In this document: positions 26,301-38,479 of the stretch, one piece after another
Position numbering within the stretch: position 1 is the stretch's first letter
How the letters are laid out: each line of letters begins with the position of its first letter
Source of the DNA: Luscinia megarhynchos
Taxonomy: Eukaryota > Chordata > Aves > Passeriformes > Turdidae
Length of the DNA stretch: 64,000 nt
Reading direction: 5' to 3'
Assembly: GCA_034336665.1 (NCBI GenBank)
Contig: CM067568.1
Coordinates: 40,652,770-40,716,769, forward strand
Position numbers and translations under genes: made by a program
Notes under the pieces: generated by a model
Database searches by the model: none
What the model was told of the DNA's origin: nothing
Seen by the model: only the letters and a program-made list of their open reading frames with translations

Positions 26301-26690
26301 TGTGCATTTGTATATAGCTTCCTCTAACATCTTGAACCAGAATCTCTCAGCTATCTCTTAACTCCTCTCCATTGATGGAGGTTCTCTATTAGTTCAAGCA
26401 CAAAGATAAACACGTGTCATACAGTGTGTTGAATTTGCACATAATAAAATATACAGTTTCTGCCTCGGCAATCTTGTGATCTAAATCTCCTTCCTGCTAT
26501 TGCTCTGGATCTGTGAGATGGACATAGGCTATAGCAGAGTGCCAGCCTGGTGGTGGCACATCTGTTGTAGTTTTCTTCCTCAGACCCTTTGTCCACACCT
26601 GGTGTAGAATGCTTGGTCAGAAGCTATCACTATGTAGCCTAGACAGCAGTGTGATTCCTGTGGGTGTAATATGTTCAAGCTGTGAAGTGG
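23370..26690. other. non-coding, nothing firmly recognised
   Basis: Several overlapping short open frames (for example 24255-24671, minus, 138 codons) show no domain, signal peptide or splice context. An (AGAATA)3 repeat lies near 25959-25977. Confidence 0.5.
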
Positions 26691-26694
26691 TGTG

Positions 26695-27252
26695 TCAATC
26701 ATAATGAATGACAGCCTCAGATGATTGAGAGGAAGTGTTGTCAGGCTTCATTGTCAGGCCAGGAAGAAGGATAGTGGCTATAACTTGGAGGCTCACCTGG
26801 GAAGAACAAATTATGGGCCCCTGCAAGGAAGGGTGAAGGGGAAAGCTACTCAGGCATTTGCAGGTACATGTCTTTTTCTTTGCTTGAGAGCAGATTTGGG
26901 TGCTTTCAGAATGGATTTGATGGCAGGAGGCAGATCTGTGGAGCTTAACTGAGGCACCAGCTGCAATGAAGGATGCTGAGAGCCAGTGAACATGAAAAAC
27001 AGATGCAAAATAGAACAGTCTTTCAAGCTGGCTTTCATTATATGGGATCATTGAATAAAGTGTGTCAGGGAAAAGACAGGCCCTAGTAGTAGTACATGTT
27101 TTCTGCACCTTGAGTTGCAATTTAGAACCTGGTGAAATTAAACCATTTTTAAAAAGGCACAAATCTATACAATTTTCCTTCTCTGGAATTTGAACCACCT
27201 GCTTAGTGAGAAACCTTGATAAAACAAGTATTTCATGTTTGCATGAAGACAT
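26695..27252 (-). other. longest open frame in window (185 codons), probably not a gene
   Basis: The frame has no recognisable domain and an amino-acid mix typical of random AT-rich DNA (many S, L, H and C). One oddity is a strong acceptor-like pyrimidine tract with CTTGCAG on the minus strand at about 26824-26850, followed within 24 bases by a CCAG/GTGAGC donor-like site near 26797. A 24-nt micro-exon is possible but unlikely. I treat the frame as chance. Confidence 0.2.
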
Positions 27253-27689
27253 TTAAAAGATTCTGAAGAAAGTTTACCTTTACTTAAAAAGTGACTCATT
27301 TTTCCTGAGAAAGCATGCATGCTTTGAGGGTGACAGCGTTTATGTTTGGAAGACATGGGACCATTTTTAAGATGATAATCAGGGCAGGGGGGAGTAAGGA
27401 GATGAAAGTGATGCCATTTTTAGGAGTTTAGGTTATGCACATTTTCCATACTTCCTGTAGATGAATTAAGTGACCTTGAGCAGTGACTGGCCTTTCTGTG
27501 CTGTACAGCTGAGCATGGTGCAGGCTGCACTGGCCCAGCTCCACGAGTCGTGTCTCTGTAATGTGTGGAAGAGATCCATGCAGAGATGATGTGCTGTTCT
27601 CCTCCTAGCAGTGTTATGTTAACCATGTACAGCTGTTGGTCTCTGCCTCTTTGCAGACACAGTGCTTTCCAGATGTGCTGCTTCTGACT

Positions 27690-27956
27690 CTAATGCAGTT
27701 TGGATACAACTGGTTCATGGCTTTCTGAAAGATGTTCCTCCATCCACCACTTTATTTTCAGGTCATACTGTAGTGTGACATCAGTTATGTCCTTCACATT
27801 TTGGGAGGACATATTGTGAAATATTCTGCTAACAGGGTGGTGAAAGTCTCCGTGGCAAAAGGTCATGGTTTGTATCCACACAAGCACTTTGAGAGTAGAA
27901 GTACAGCTTAAAAGATACTGAAAGCTCTGCCTAGGCACCATGGCTGCCTGAGACAC
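27690..27956 (-). other. 88-codon open frame of uncertain status
   Basis: Its C-terminal half has a fairly natural look (segment DITDVTLQYDLKIKWWMEEH), with charged and aromatic residues spaced as in a beta-strand protein. No good acceptor or donor flanks it and I do not recognise a family. It could be a decayed exon or transposon remnant, but chance is the default. Confidence 0.15.
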
Positions 27957-27959
27957 TGT

Positions 27960-29990
27960 ATCTGCATTTTCTGGTGAAATTTTACTAGGAAGTCTTCTAC
28001 TCTGCTCTCATGTGTGCCCAGAAGTGGTGCCAACTTTACATGTTGAATGTATGAAGAGTTCACATTTTGGATGTCCTAACGCCTCAGGTGGAGGTGACAG
28101 GGTGGGAGGAGATTGAGAGAGGCCACGTTGGTAGGCATGCTTTTAGACCCTCTACAGCTATTTTGACCTTTGAATACCTGTCTCTAAGCTAAGAAAATCA
28201 TCCTTCTTTCAGGGACTGTGTAAAAAAATTGTTCACAGGTCCTCTGTGTCAGTCTTTATTCTGGGTACTGCAGAGGCTCATGGTTAGTGTGTAGTGGGAA
28301 AGTGACCTGTATTTTAACTGTAATTTTCATCACTGGCTCTAATTCCCGTTCAACCAACTACTGAAAACAATTTTACTATTAATAAGTACAGGACAAGTGG
28401 TTTTCAGTAGCTGCCACAATGATTGAAACCTGTTGGAATATGATCTCAAGCCTATTTGCTCAAATAATAATAGATACAAATTTTAACCCTTTGTAATTGA
28501 AGAATTAGACCTGCAGGATGCAGAAATTAAGATGCATTAAAAGTATTTTTCACTTTTATTAAAGTCAGCAGAACTTTCAGAGAAAATTGATGTATTTTCT
28601 TTCATGGCTTACAAGTTTTTATAGGATTGATTGTGAAGTATAAAAATACATTCTTTATTTCAGTTGATATATGAGCTGGAAGTGTGTTGACTTTAAGTCA
28701 GAGGTTGAGTTTACAAGGTTGGAAATCAGGGAAGGAAAACCCAGCATTTTTTCTTGAATACTAGATGTACATGGTATGACACCAATAATTACACTCTAAA
28801 GCTTTTTAAAGTAACATGTAAGGAGAGATCAGGTATTGGCCTTTTTTTAGCAATAAAGGTAGGGTTTCCAAACAAACTCTTTATCTACTTTTAGGAGAGA
28901 TATCAGAAAAATGTTTAAAAATCATGATTTCAAGTGATTTGCACTTTGGCAGTATTTGAATCCTCTGCAACCATTCCAGTTTTAGGCAACGGAATTGCTC
29001 TCGCAGTCTGTGGATGCAATGTGCATACTGGTAACTACATGTGAAAAATATTGCTTACTGGAAGGCCAAAGCTACTGCCAGACCATGAGATTTGCCAAGC
29101 AAAAAGCTCTGAGGCCCAGAGCAGCAATGTGGAGTGAGGAGGGGCTAGATGGTTGTGCAGGTCTGTGTTTGCAGCCTGCAGGACTTCAGGATCCAGACAC
29201 TAATGCTTGCCTCCTCGAACTGATGGTTCTCTGGGAACTTATATTTGCTCTGTGTATTTATAGCAATAAGATTCACTGTCCTCTGGCTTTCACTGTCACT
29301 GAGAAGCCTTGTAATTAATCAAGACTGTAGTATTTCTTATTTTTGTTTCCCCCTTTCTGAAGTGAGTAATGAAGAATGATGTCTTTACTTCTTCACCTCC
29401 ACATCTCCTCACCTGCTGAACACTTGAACTAGTCCCATTGACAAGCAGCCTGCACCAGGTAAAAAGTGCCACAGATGAAAAATGTGGCTTTGGAGTTTGG
29501 CAAGCATGAGGTTGCCTTTGTGACACTTCTCCATTTGCCACCATCAGTCTTTCTCTGTCAAAGTCCTTTTTGTCCTGTCATTCTTGCTGCTCATTTCACA
29601 TTGTGTATCAAGTTCTGCCTTTGCTGGCTGGAGACTGTAGGCTGTACTTTCTCAGTACACTTCTAACCAGTGGGGCAAAATGCCCTTCTGATGGCTAATA
29701 GGGTCTGTGCTGCAGGTCTAAAGAAGCTATTAAGAAGGAAGTCAGAGAAGAGAATCTCTCTGAATTTCAGATGCTTCTCCAGTTCCTGCTCTCAATCTTC
29801 TTTCTCTGCAAAATAAAGTTAAAAGAATCTTGAAGGTTAAAATCAAATCAAAAATCTAAGTCCTGATATAGAAACCCTGAGGTGTTTCTCTTTCTTTTTT
29901 CTTTTACACAAAAATGTGAGATTTTAAAATGTAGAAGGTTGTCACTGTAATAACAACGTCTGCTAATAATTCATAGTTTCTACCCACATA
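27960..29990. other. non-coding, nothing firmly recognised
   Basis: Unique AT-rich DNA. The part at 28360-28680 is especially AT-rich with several TTAAT/ATTAA strings. The 107-codon plus frame at 28995-29318 is rich in C and L and lacks any domain. Confidence 0.5.
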
Positions 29991-30011
29991 TCACAGTTCA
30001 GATAATTTCAA

Positions 30012-30170
30012 GTCATCTGAGAATTAATCCTCAGAATACCTCTGAGGTAGATACCAACGTCATCATCCTCATATTTGAAAGGAAGTGGAAGTGAAGCACT
30101 AAAATGGGAAAAGATTTTAGGTTTCACAAAGGTTCAGTGGCTAGAGAATGGGAAATAGGCCTGCCAAAAC
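30012..30170 (-). repeat. ancient MIR-type SINE, minus orientation
   Basis: Reverse-complement MIR landmarks are present in order: 'attaatcctcagaatacctctgaggtagatacc', 'atcatcctcatatttgaaaggaagtggaagtgaagcac', 'gattttaggtttcacaaaggttcagtgg' and 'gaatgggaaataggcct'. Each matches the corresponding MIR segment (ctgtgaggtaggta, attatccccattttacagatg, gtgacttgcccaaggtca) with old-age divergence. Confidence 0.7.
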
Positions 30171-30394
30171 TACAGAGATATTTTGTAGGCAACAATTAAT
30201 TGAAGTATACTGAAGTATGTTGTATAATTGATTCCTAGTGCTATCATGATGTGGGATTAGGTTTCTGTTAAAGAAGCAGAGCTAATCTGTTCATGAAGAT
30301 CCTAGAGTTTAGGTTCACTTGTTGAAGCACCTGTGGTGTTGGGACATTTTTTATGAGAAAAATATGAGTGATTTGATGTACAATCAAGTCCTTT

Positions 30395-31022
30395 ATTGAC
30401 ATAGTTCCCAGCCAGGAATGCCAGCCATGTCCTGGGGTACATAAGGCGCAGCATGACAGCCAGGCAAGAGAAGGGATTGTCCTGCTCTGCTCTGGGCTGG
30501 GACAGCCTCACCTTGAACTCTGGGTGCAGTTTTGGGCACTGCAATATAAAAAAGACATTAAGCTATTGGGAAGAATCCAAAGGAGGGCCACAAAGATGGT
30601 GAAGGGCATTTAGGGGAAGCCATGTGAGGAGTGGCTCAGGTCACTTGGTCTGTTCAGACTGGAGAAGAGCTTGAGAGGAGACTTTGTTGCAGCTACAGCT
30701 TCCTCATGACAGGAATTGGAGGGCAAGATCTCTGCTCTGGGGTAACCAGTGGCAGAACCAGAGAGAATGGTCTAAACTGTGTCAATTTAGAGGTTTAGGT
30801 TGAGTATTAGGTGGAGGTTTTTCACCCAGAGGGTGTTTGGGCACTGGAAAAGGCTCCCAGGGAAGTTGTCACAGTATGAAGCCTCACAAGTTCCAGAAGT
30901 ATTTGGACAATGGTCTCAGGTACATGATGTGATTCTTGGGGATGGTGCTGTGCAGGGCTGGGAGTTTGACTCAATGATCCTTGTGGGTTCCTCTCATCTT
31001 ATTCTGTGCTTCTGTGATAGTT
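30395..31022 (+). mobile_element. CR1 LINE, 5'-truncated 3' fragment
   Basis: This is a plus-strand CR1 retrotransposon remnant of about 630 bases covering the end of the reverse-transcriptase reading frame and the 3' UTR. Landmarks in order are 'gggtgcagttttgggcactgcaata', 'ccaaaggagggccacaaagatggtgaagggc', 'ctggagaagagcttgagaggagac', 'ggaggtttttcacccagagggt', 'ggcactggaaaaggctcccaggga', 'tggtgctgtgcagggctggga', 'tgactcaatgatccttgtgggttcctctc' and the terminal 'ttattctgtgcttctgtgatag'. CR1 copies are normally 5'-truncated and end in an ATTCTGTG-like short repeat instead of poly(A), as seen here. The reading frame is broken, so the copy is dead. It is less diverged than the MIR and L3 pieces, so it is younger. 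The short open frames inside it (30302-30544 and 30800-31033) are not genes. Confidence 0.9.
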
Positions 31023-31024
31023 TG

Positions 31025-34000
31025 CTAGACTAAAATGAATTTAATTGCTCTCTAGCAACCAGAATTATTCACAGCTGTCTGATTTATACAATAACTTTGC
31101 AAAATCAGAGAGCTGGTAATTTTGCAGTGGTGCTATGTAATTCAGTACATTAGGAGGTTCCAAACAAGGTGCTGCATATGTTGAAAAGAATATGTCTAAT
31201 TCTCTATACACCTAAAAATCCTTAAGAGGAGATACAGTTCCTGTCTAGTATTTCCCCATGGGTACCATTTCAAAAATATTGGTTTTAATGATGAGTTCAC
31301 AAGGCAAGACTTGACATAGAAGAATGGGTACAAATAATTGTGGCCATAACCTTTGGCTGTTGCTGTTGAAGAACTAGACTCTTCTCTTTCAGTTTAAGCT
31401 CTGATGAAAAGGAAGTGTCACAAAATGTGGCTATTTCTGACCCGTAATGACATAAGAAAGAAATAAAAGAAGCCTCAAAACAAGTAACAAAAGCTATGAA
31501 AGCATTGATATAGGTAACTCACTTTAAAAATGTGAATCTCCTCTGATTACAAGCATAATCTACATATTTAAACTCATTGGAATTTATTGAGAACTGTTTT
31601 CTCATAATTTATCTTGCTTTATTTTCCAGCACTCAGCTAATTCTTCTTGTTATGCTGTTTTCTTTTGGGTAGAAAGAGCCTTTTAACTCTGTGTTTTCAT
31701 CCATTGAACATATTTACACTTGCACAAAAAGCATCAAGAATTCTATAGACATATTTGAACTACATGATTAGAGCACTCAGTGACTCCACCACTGGAAGTG
31801 GAAATGTACTCCAGTGAATCCACACATGATGCAAGGATTATGATATTCCTTCTGCTACATTTGGCATGCTCAGATTTTTATGAGAGTTTTTTATTAAGCT
31901 GAAAAGACAGGAGCAGTGATAAGTCTTCATACAGATTAGAAGTGCTCCACCTTCTTTCTTTGTAAATCTGACTCCTGAACACTCAGTGATCTTTATATAA
32001 GACTGCCTGTTACGAGTCTCATGAACTGTGTTCACATATATTTAGAATATATTTGACAATATGTAAACTAGACATATAACATTCAGAAACTGGCTTTTTT
32101 CCTCTGTTCTAATTCTTCAAACATATGGCCTCATCCAGTAAATACACCCTACCATGTGCCAGAACATACAGTGTATGTGTGTGTGTATTTATATACACAG
32201 ACACATTGAGGGACAATCTGTCATTTTCTTCTTTCAGTAAAAGCATTCTTTGCCTTGTAGATCTCCTAAGGGAGCCAAACAGTTGCATGTGGATTTAAAT
32301 GAACAAACTAAATGTGTATAATTTGACTAATTTGTGACTAAGTAGGGATGAGATAATTATTTTAAATCAAAGAGTGAGAAATGTTGCTTACAGTGAAACA
32401 TAGGAAAAGAAGGGTACAGCAAGGGACAAGAGACATTTTAAGAATGGGATTTGCACCTGAATATGGCAGAGGTAAAACCTCATGTCAGTGAGATCTACCT
32501 TGTTTCAGTGGTGGCATTTTTCCTTCTGACTTGGATAAAACTGCTGGATAATTCTTGTGCACTGGTACACACTGCTGTAACTCCCATGTGTTGCAGGGAT
32601 TTCCTGTTCTCCTAAGCCATGGTACAGAGTAATGTGCTTGTTTGTTGTGAGATGAGATTATAGAGATCATGTTCAGCTGTTGTGGAAGCCAAATTGCATT
32701 GTGACTTTCTTCATGTTACCACCAGTACAGACAAGTGACCTGGATGGCTGGCTGGCATCAGCAGCCGTTCAGGACATGGCTTTGACCAGGTGTGCTGTGA
32801 GGTGACAGCAGCTGGGTGCCAGCATCAGACCACATAATTTGACAGCTCTTCACAGTTTTTGGGAGACAGCTTCTGAACATATTCAGTGAGAGGTGCTGAC
32901 AGTGGCTGGGAAGTGCCTCCTAACAATATTTGCTGTAGGTATTGACATCAATCAGGACCCAGCAATTGTTTCAAGGAGCATTTTCTGATGAATTATAAGA
33001 CATGAGTTGTTATGGACTTAGGTTGATAAAACCAGACTGGAAACAAAAAATGGCCTGTCTTTCCTTGGTTCTGTGAGTTGGTGAGCAAGGCTGTGCAACA
33101 ATTATCCAGATCGACAATGCACTGAAGGGAGGATCAGCAGTGTTGCTTCCTTTGTTAGCAGTTGAAATGAGGAAGGAGAACAGAGGTTTGCAGCCAGACA
33201 GATCTACTCATCTCTCTCATTCTGTGTGTACCACAATGAGAATGATACACCGTTTCTGGGTGGTAGAATTGTATAGAATCCTATATTTTCCAGTCTCTGC
33301 TAAACTGGAATGTATGAATAAGGCAGTCTGGTGTCTGGAGTCTCTGTGTGAGCTGACATGTCATTACAGGAAACGGTTTCACCTTCTGAGTAGTTTTCCC
33401 CTCTTAGGGATATTTAGTCTTTTGTCATAGTTTTCCCCATGAATTCCCTCTGTTTGCTAATTAACAATGTTTAGGGAAGGAGGTATTATTTATCTGCTGT
33501 GGCTCATGAGTTTCTGTGACCTGCAGCAGTAAGTTGGAGATCACTAATATGCCCCTTAGTTTTCTCTATATTTTCAGCAAAAGAATCTGGAGATGTACTT
33601 TTTATTGCAGCCTTGTTTTTACACTCTCCATGGCTGTTTTCCAGCTTGACAGCCTCGTGTGAATGTGAGTCATTGTGCTCTAGAAGATGCTACACATTGT
33701 TCTCAATCTAATTTTATCTTTGGTCCTTATATAATAAAGTGACTGGTACCTTCTAGGTGGACCACTGCCAACACTGTTTGCTTCAAAATTCTTCACACTG
33801 CAATGTCAACTTTATTGAGAAATGTATTCCTCTGTGGCATGCCTCAAACTGGACAACTTAGGGTTTTAAATCTCACTGCTATGGCTAGTGGAGCTGTCTG
33901 CTTCTCTTAATTTTTGACAGCTTTATTCATATTGCAGCTACCTTATGCTAGTCAATGGCTAAAACGTGTTGCAGACAGATGTGGTTGCTTTCCCAAACAG

Positions 34001-35280
34001 ATGCTATTCTAAAATCAAGTTGAGAGATGACAAGCAGAGATGATCAACAGACAGGGACAACACAGATTAAGGTGATAGTTCCAGCCAAGGTTAACTGCTG
34101 TGGCCACAGCACACTAACCTTGCTGAAACTGAGACAGTAATGAACACTCCATCTGTGGTAAACTTTCTACTTAGGTAAGTATCTAAAAAAATCCTGACCT
34201 TAAATAGAGAAATGCAAGAAAAGAGGAAAGTAATCTTTCACTTCAGCTGCTTGGAAGCTCTAATGGTGAAGGCAGTATCTATGTTGAACAGGTGATCGAT
34301 GTGTTTGACATAAACAGCTCTGAGAATGCAGTCAGTGTGGCCAGAGCCATCCAGTGTGTTTGCTAAGCCCACACCTGTCAAGTACAACTGCTGGTGTATG
34401 TTTATGAGAGGATACAGAAATCTACTGTGCTTTTCTAGACATCTGGATGAAGCCTTATCTATTCATGGGAAGCAGCTCTGGTGCTGAAATTTTCCTTACC
34501 ATTCTTCAATTTTGGTCATCTGAAAACTAAGCATGGAGTGCAAATTCTTCAATAATGTTACATCTTCAATTGATTCTCATGCCACAGTACAATGCTTTTA
34601 TTCTAATGTAACATAATTATATTATATGCTGTTATTTATTGCCTATATGTTATTGTGTAATGTATTATAATTATTTTTACATATTCCTATATAATGTAAA
34701 CATTGAAAGATGGTAGGAAAAACCATTTGATAGTCACTGAAGATGTGAGGGAGGAACTGGTTTCCTTCAGCAGGAGATGCCAATGCTGCATTGTCAGGCT
34801 ACAGATTTTTTTGGTCAAATTTGTAGAATAGAAACACTTGAAGATAAAAATATGCATGTCTTTGTAAATAAGAGGGAAGGGAGGTTATTTAATTTGGGTG
34901 TACTAACTGCTCTAAATGTGCTTCTGTTTGGATTTACAAGGATTCTTTCTATCAAGTGAGATACAGTAAGAAAAAATTGTGCAATGGTATCAGGAGATGC
35001 CAGTGGGACACAATGAACAAAACTGTCATTTCAGGAACAGCTGCAATTTGGGCTCTTTTACTAGGTGCTCTTGAAGCTTACTGCCAAGACTCTTTTCTAT
35101 GAAGATTATTAATCTATGTCAATGCTGTATAGAAGAAAAGTGATCCATAAATTAATATCCTTAAAAATATCTTACTATGAACATTTCCAGTGTCATAGCC
35201 TAGTCCTATACTCCTTATTTTTCAGAAGGACTTGGGATTTTTTTTATTTGGGTTATATGGATTAATAGTAATTATAACAT
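31025..35280. other. non-coding, nothing firmly recognised
   Basis: No exon or interspersed repeat recognised. A (TG)n/(TA)n patch lies at 32171-32205 and a strongly AT-rich stretch with TATAAT/TTATTAT strings at about 34585-34700. The segment 32715-32920 is relatively GC-rich and unique, without a clear open frame. Confidence 0.5.
32171..32205. repeat. GT/TA simple repeat with palindromic character
   Basis: GTGTATGTGTGTGTGTATTTATATACACAGACACA in outline: a GT-rich left arm and an AC-rich right arm flank a TATATA centre. Confidence 0.75.
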
Positions 35281-35284
35281 CCTG

Positions 35285-35455
35285 CTCATGTACAGCACTT
35301 CTTGTATGAAGAACGCAAAGTATTTTTGCCCCTTTTATAAACTGTGGAAGGGATGTACAGAAGACCTATAAATGACTTGCTGAAGATGAACTTGTAAAGA
35401 TGTGGCAGGTTCAGGAATAAAAATCAGAAGTCCATCTGTCTTTCTGGCCCCTTGG
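35285..35455 (-). repeat. ancient MIR-type SINE, minus orientation
   Basis: Landmarks are 'tacagcacttcttgtatgaagaacgcaaagta', 'gccccttttataaactgtggaagg', 'cctataaatgacttgctgaagatgaact', 'gtggcaggttcaggaataaaaatcagaagtcc'. They follow the reverse-complement MIR order (cccattttacagatgggg, aagtgacttgcccaaggtca, gtggcagagccgggat). Strongly diverged. Confidence 0.6.
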
Positions 35456-35459
35456 TCAT

Positions 35460-37000
35460 AGTGTGGCCATTGTGTACAACATAATGTTTAGCACTTGTGT
35501 ATCGCTTTTTCTAGTCTACTTTCTTTGGAGTTCCATTGCTATTAATGTCTGTAAGGTTTATAGAAAATCTGAAAGAAAATAAGTAAGACTGGACATTATT
35601 TCTGTGTTATTTGAACATAATACCTCTCACCTCAGCATCTTCACCTCTCCCCACCTCTATTCCCTCTATTGATGCCTCTATTGATGTAAAACTGCTTTGA
35701 AATTTGACTTCTGCTTACTATGAAGTGAATATAATTCTCCCATCAGTCCTGGTGGGGGAAGTTAAAACTGTTAGTGGGAAAAGTAAGCAAACTTCCCTCC
35801 CGTGGTGCACAATGACATTTTGGGGTTCAGCTTGAATCTCCAAAAATCAGCCTTTCTTATATTTTGCTTCTTGGGACTGACCTCACCAATTGCCTAGTGG
35901 ACAAACTGTACTGTGTGAGTTTTGCTTTTTCTTTGTTGCCTTTTTTTTTTTTTTTTTGGTCAGATTCATAGGAAGGTCATTTAGCTCCTCCTTTGTCTTT
36001 AGAAAGCAGACTCTACTGCCAAGACTGGTGTGCTGGACGTGAATTCACCAGGTTAGGGGCATGCACCATGTAATTACTGATTTTCCCAGCTGTCATGAGC
36101 AGAGAGCATGGAGAGTCTGGAGAGAACCAAACCAAAAGGGCAACATGTGGAAGTTTGACCTGGTTTTATTTGGAAGTAGAGTCTTTTTTCTTCCCTGGAG
36201 AATGACATCATCTGGAGGTGGTGTCTTTTTCTGCCCTGTCTTGTGCATAGGGTCTCTTGGTTGTGATAGCATAGCAGGGCTGGAGCTGCCCTTGGTATAG
36301 CCCTTCTGTTGGCTCTGTGGTTCTGGGTGTGTGGAGCTGAAAGGCTCAATCAAAATGTCCTTCATTTGACCTTTTGCAGAGACAATGCCTCTCATCTTCA
36401 CTGGGGAGACTTGTTCTCACTCATTTCTCCCATTAGCACTGTTTGCTTTAAGTTTTTGTGATGTGATTTCCCCTGTTCAGTTTGTATTCTAAAAGTGGCT
36501 TCTGCTACCATCCCTGTCTTTAGTTATCTATGAAAATTTGGTTTGGTTTAAATCACTTTTATACTGGTATACAGAATTCTAGATCATTGAAGAGAAAAGA
36601 AGGTACTTCAGATGCCACCTAGGAGGAAGCTACTAAGGGATTTGGCTGTAGGAAAGTTCAGTGGGCTTTATAGTTAGGGGGGTTTATTGCTATTATTTTT
36701 ACAATAAGATCATATTGTGTTTTTCCTTTAAAGCAAGTCCATTCTCAAATGCAAATGAGATAACACAATCAAAAATATTTTTCTTTAAACAGTTTATGAT
36801 ACAAGTTTTAAAATATTCTTTTTACCTCTTTTTTCCTTTTTTTATTTTCCCTCATTCCACATTGCATGTCACTTGCTATAATATTCACAGAAGGAAAGCA
36901 CAGAAGGGACTCACTGCAACCAGCTCTATATTTATCTACCTGAATAATAACAAAATTTGGAGGTGTTTGTCTAGTCCTATATTTAATAACGAGATGCTAC
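35460..37000. other. non-coding, no confident gene
   Basis: Open frames on both strands at 36061-36401 overlap each other in three frames, which argues against any one being real. The minus frame there has only a poor acceptor. A T17 run lies at 35941-35957. Confidence 0.45.
35941..35957. repeat. poly(T) run of 17
   Basis: Uninterrupted T homopolymer. Confidence 0.95.
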
Positions 37001-37014
37001 AAAATGTTTTTGCA

Positions 37015-37195
37015 TTTTCTATCTTCCAAATATCTCAAAGCACTTGATCATCGCCTTTATGAGACAAACTTAAGTTCAAGGAAAGATTTTTGTGAGATGT
37101 TCACAGCTGACATGCAGTAGGAAATAGAGCTGAGAACAGGATCTATGCCTTGAGCCCTCAGGCCACTCTGCCATCCTCACTGCAACAACTGTCGG
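37015..37195 (-). repeat. ancient MIR-type SINE, minus orientation
   Basis: Landmarks are 'atatctcaaagcacttgatcat', 'cctttatgagacaaac', 'aaggaaagatttttgtgagatgttcacagctgacatgcagtagg', 'agctgagaacaggatctatgcctt', 'gccactctgccatcc'. The order and spacing match the reverse-complement MIR core and its 5' end. Confidence 0.65.
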
Positions 37196-37284
37196 ATATG
37201 TGTTCCCTCTTCTCCCTGTCCCTGCTGTTCCAAGGTCACGAATCAGGGAATTAAGCAGGAGCAAGCAGCTCTGCTTGTGAGGCC

Positions 37285-37420
37285 CCTTGAGCTGAAGCCT
37301 TGTTCTGCAATTAGTGCCGCCTCAGCAAGCAAGCTCAGACAGTGAAACAAAGAGAAGCCCTTGCAAATTGCAGCCATTATCTCTGTAGACTTTCTTCCCA
37401 ACCCTGTGAGCACCACACAG
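37285..37420. promoter_or_regulatory. possible conserved non-coding block
   Basis: A moderately GC-rich unique segment (GCAATTAGTGCCGCCTCAGC, then GCAAATTGCAGCCATTATCTC), lying directly beside a MIR copy. It contains TAAT-type cores and a retained CpG and has no open frame. The call is weak and based on texture. Confidence 0.2.
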
Positions 37421-37471
37421 CAATAGGATACTGAGAGATGTAGGCAGAAATAGATTCCCTCATCCTAGCTT

Positions 37472-37498
37472 TGCTGCAGGGCTGCTGCAGGGCTGCTC
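37472..37498. repeat. short tandem duplication
   Basis: GCTGCAGGGCT repeated twice in tandem, with a partial third unit. Confidence 0.7.
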
Positions 37499-37774
37499 AG
37501 GATTATCCATCCTGAAAGGCCAGCCTGCATCATAATATTGTCTTAGGCCCATGAGTGCAGTGCAAATATTGCAGTGTGGTGGCACTTCTCCCTGAAATAG
37601 GAGATTTAAGTTAACAGACCATGGAACTACATCTAAGTTCTATAAAAAGTAATTAAGTAAAGCAAGATTATTGTAATTTGTCTGAAAGCCACTGTATAGA
37701 GGTCTACAAGAAAGGCCCAACCTTTTTTGAGTGCATTCAAACTGAAAGGTTGAAACCCTTTGTAATTTGCTCAC

Positions 37775-37895
37775 CAGTCCCCTGAAGAATGTATCCATGC
37801 CTCCTCCTAGTTGTGAAAGTCCAAGGTAAATGATGTATCTGCTAATCTGACCGAGAATTGTTTGTGTGATCATGGAGCTGTAGTAACCATCTGTC
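37775..37895 (-). CDS. candidate internal exon (121 nt), product unknown
   Basis: On the minus strand a GTGTGTGCATCTAG acceptor is followed by a frame read as one base plus 40 full codons, ending GGA CTG before a GTGAGC donor. The encoded stretch includes TILGQISRYIIYLGLSQLG and then GGGMDTFFRGL, which looks protein-like (hydrophobic segment, Gly cluster, aromatic residues) but which I cannot assign to a family. The single leading base complements the two trailing bases of the candidate exon at 52064-52317, making an AGG (Arg) codon at the junction. The acceptor tract is only moderately pyrimidine-rich. The frame stays open beyond the donor to about 37640, so the donor choice is inferred. A chance open frame is the main alternative. 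Confidence 0.3.
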
Positions 37896-38339
37896 CTAGA
37901 TGCACACACATGCTGTGCCTCAAACCTTTTTACAATCTTTTTGAGGATTTTAATTCTTAGTTCTCAGCCACTGGCCTTGAATACTGTTCAGGAGAGGGCT
38001 GTGAAGCTCTCCTGGGCTTTAGCAAGGCTAAAGACATGTAAGAACCCACCAGAGACTCCTTTTTGGTTCTGCTTAACATCAAATAGTATAAAGAACAGCC
38101 TTGTCAAAGAAGATAGTTAACAGTTTCAAAGGCAGCACTGGAAATTTTCTAGCTAAGAAATAAAAATTAAAGCATGCACATGCCTATTGTGTTGTGGTTA
38201 GGTGTCTTCATTTTTCCAAACATAGAGCATTGCAACTTTTTGTTGCAGGGGGAGCCCAAGTCCTGAACTTGTTTCTCCACTGCAATATGCAGCTGAAGTG
38301 CTATTTCACATTCAGACTTCTCTGACTGTTTTTTGTTAA

Positions 38340-38470
38340 AAGTTAGTAGCTACATGATGGTTTGCAGTTAATTTTATTTCTGCAGAGCAGTAGACTTTAA
38401 TCAATCAAGTCTAATTTACTATGTGTTAATTACTAATATGTAATTCGACTATACTGTTTCAGAGGGGGAA
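38340..38470. promoter_or_regulatory. possible homeodomain-rich element
   Basis: The segment TTTAATCAATCAAGTCTAAT is followed by GTTAATTACTAATATGTAATTCGAC: five or more ATTA/TAAT cores plus one CpG in about 80 bases. It resembles an AT-rich enhancer core. Base composition alone could also produce this. Confidence 0.2.
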
Positions 38471-38479
38471 AAAGTCTTT

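Noticed and set aside
26695..27252. 185-codon open frame, the longest in the window
   Set aside because: No domain, no natural composition, no promoter or clear splice structure. Expected by chance in 64 kb of DNA.
30800..31033. Plus-strand frame of 76 codons
   Set aside because: Lies inside the CR1 3' UTR; not a gene.
35480..35594. Strong acceptor TTATTTTCTTTCAG on the minus strand at about 35578
   Set aside because: All three frames close within about 20 codons and no convincing donor follows.
36061..36401. Open frames on both strands, one with a metalloprotease-prodomain-like look (segment MRGIV...ILIEPF)
   Set aside because: Three mutually overlapping frames, poor acceptor, and the resemblance is only a few residues long. 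Its phase does not fit the 37.8 kb segment.
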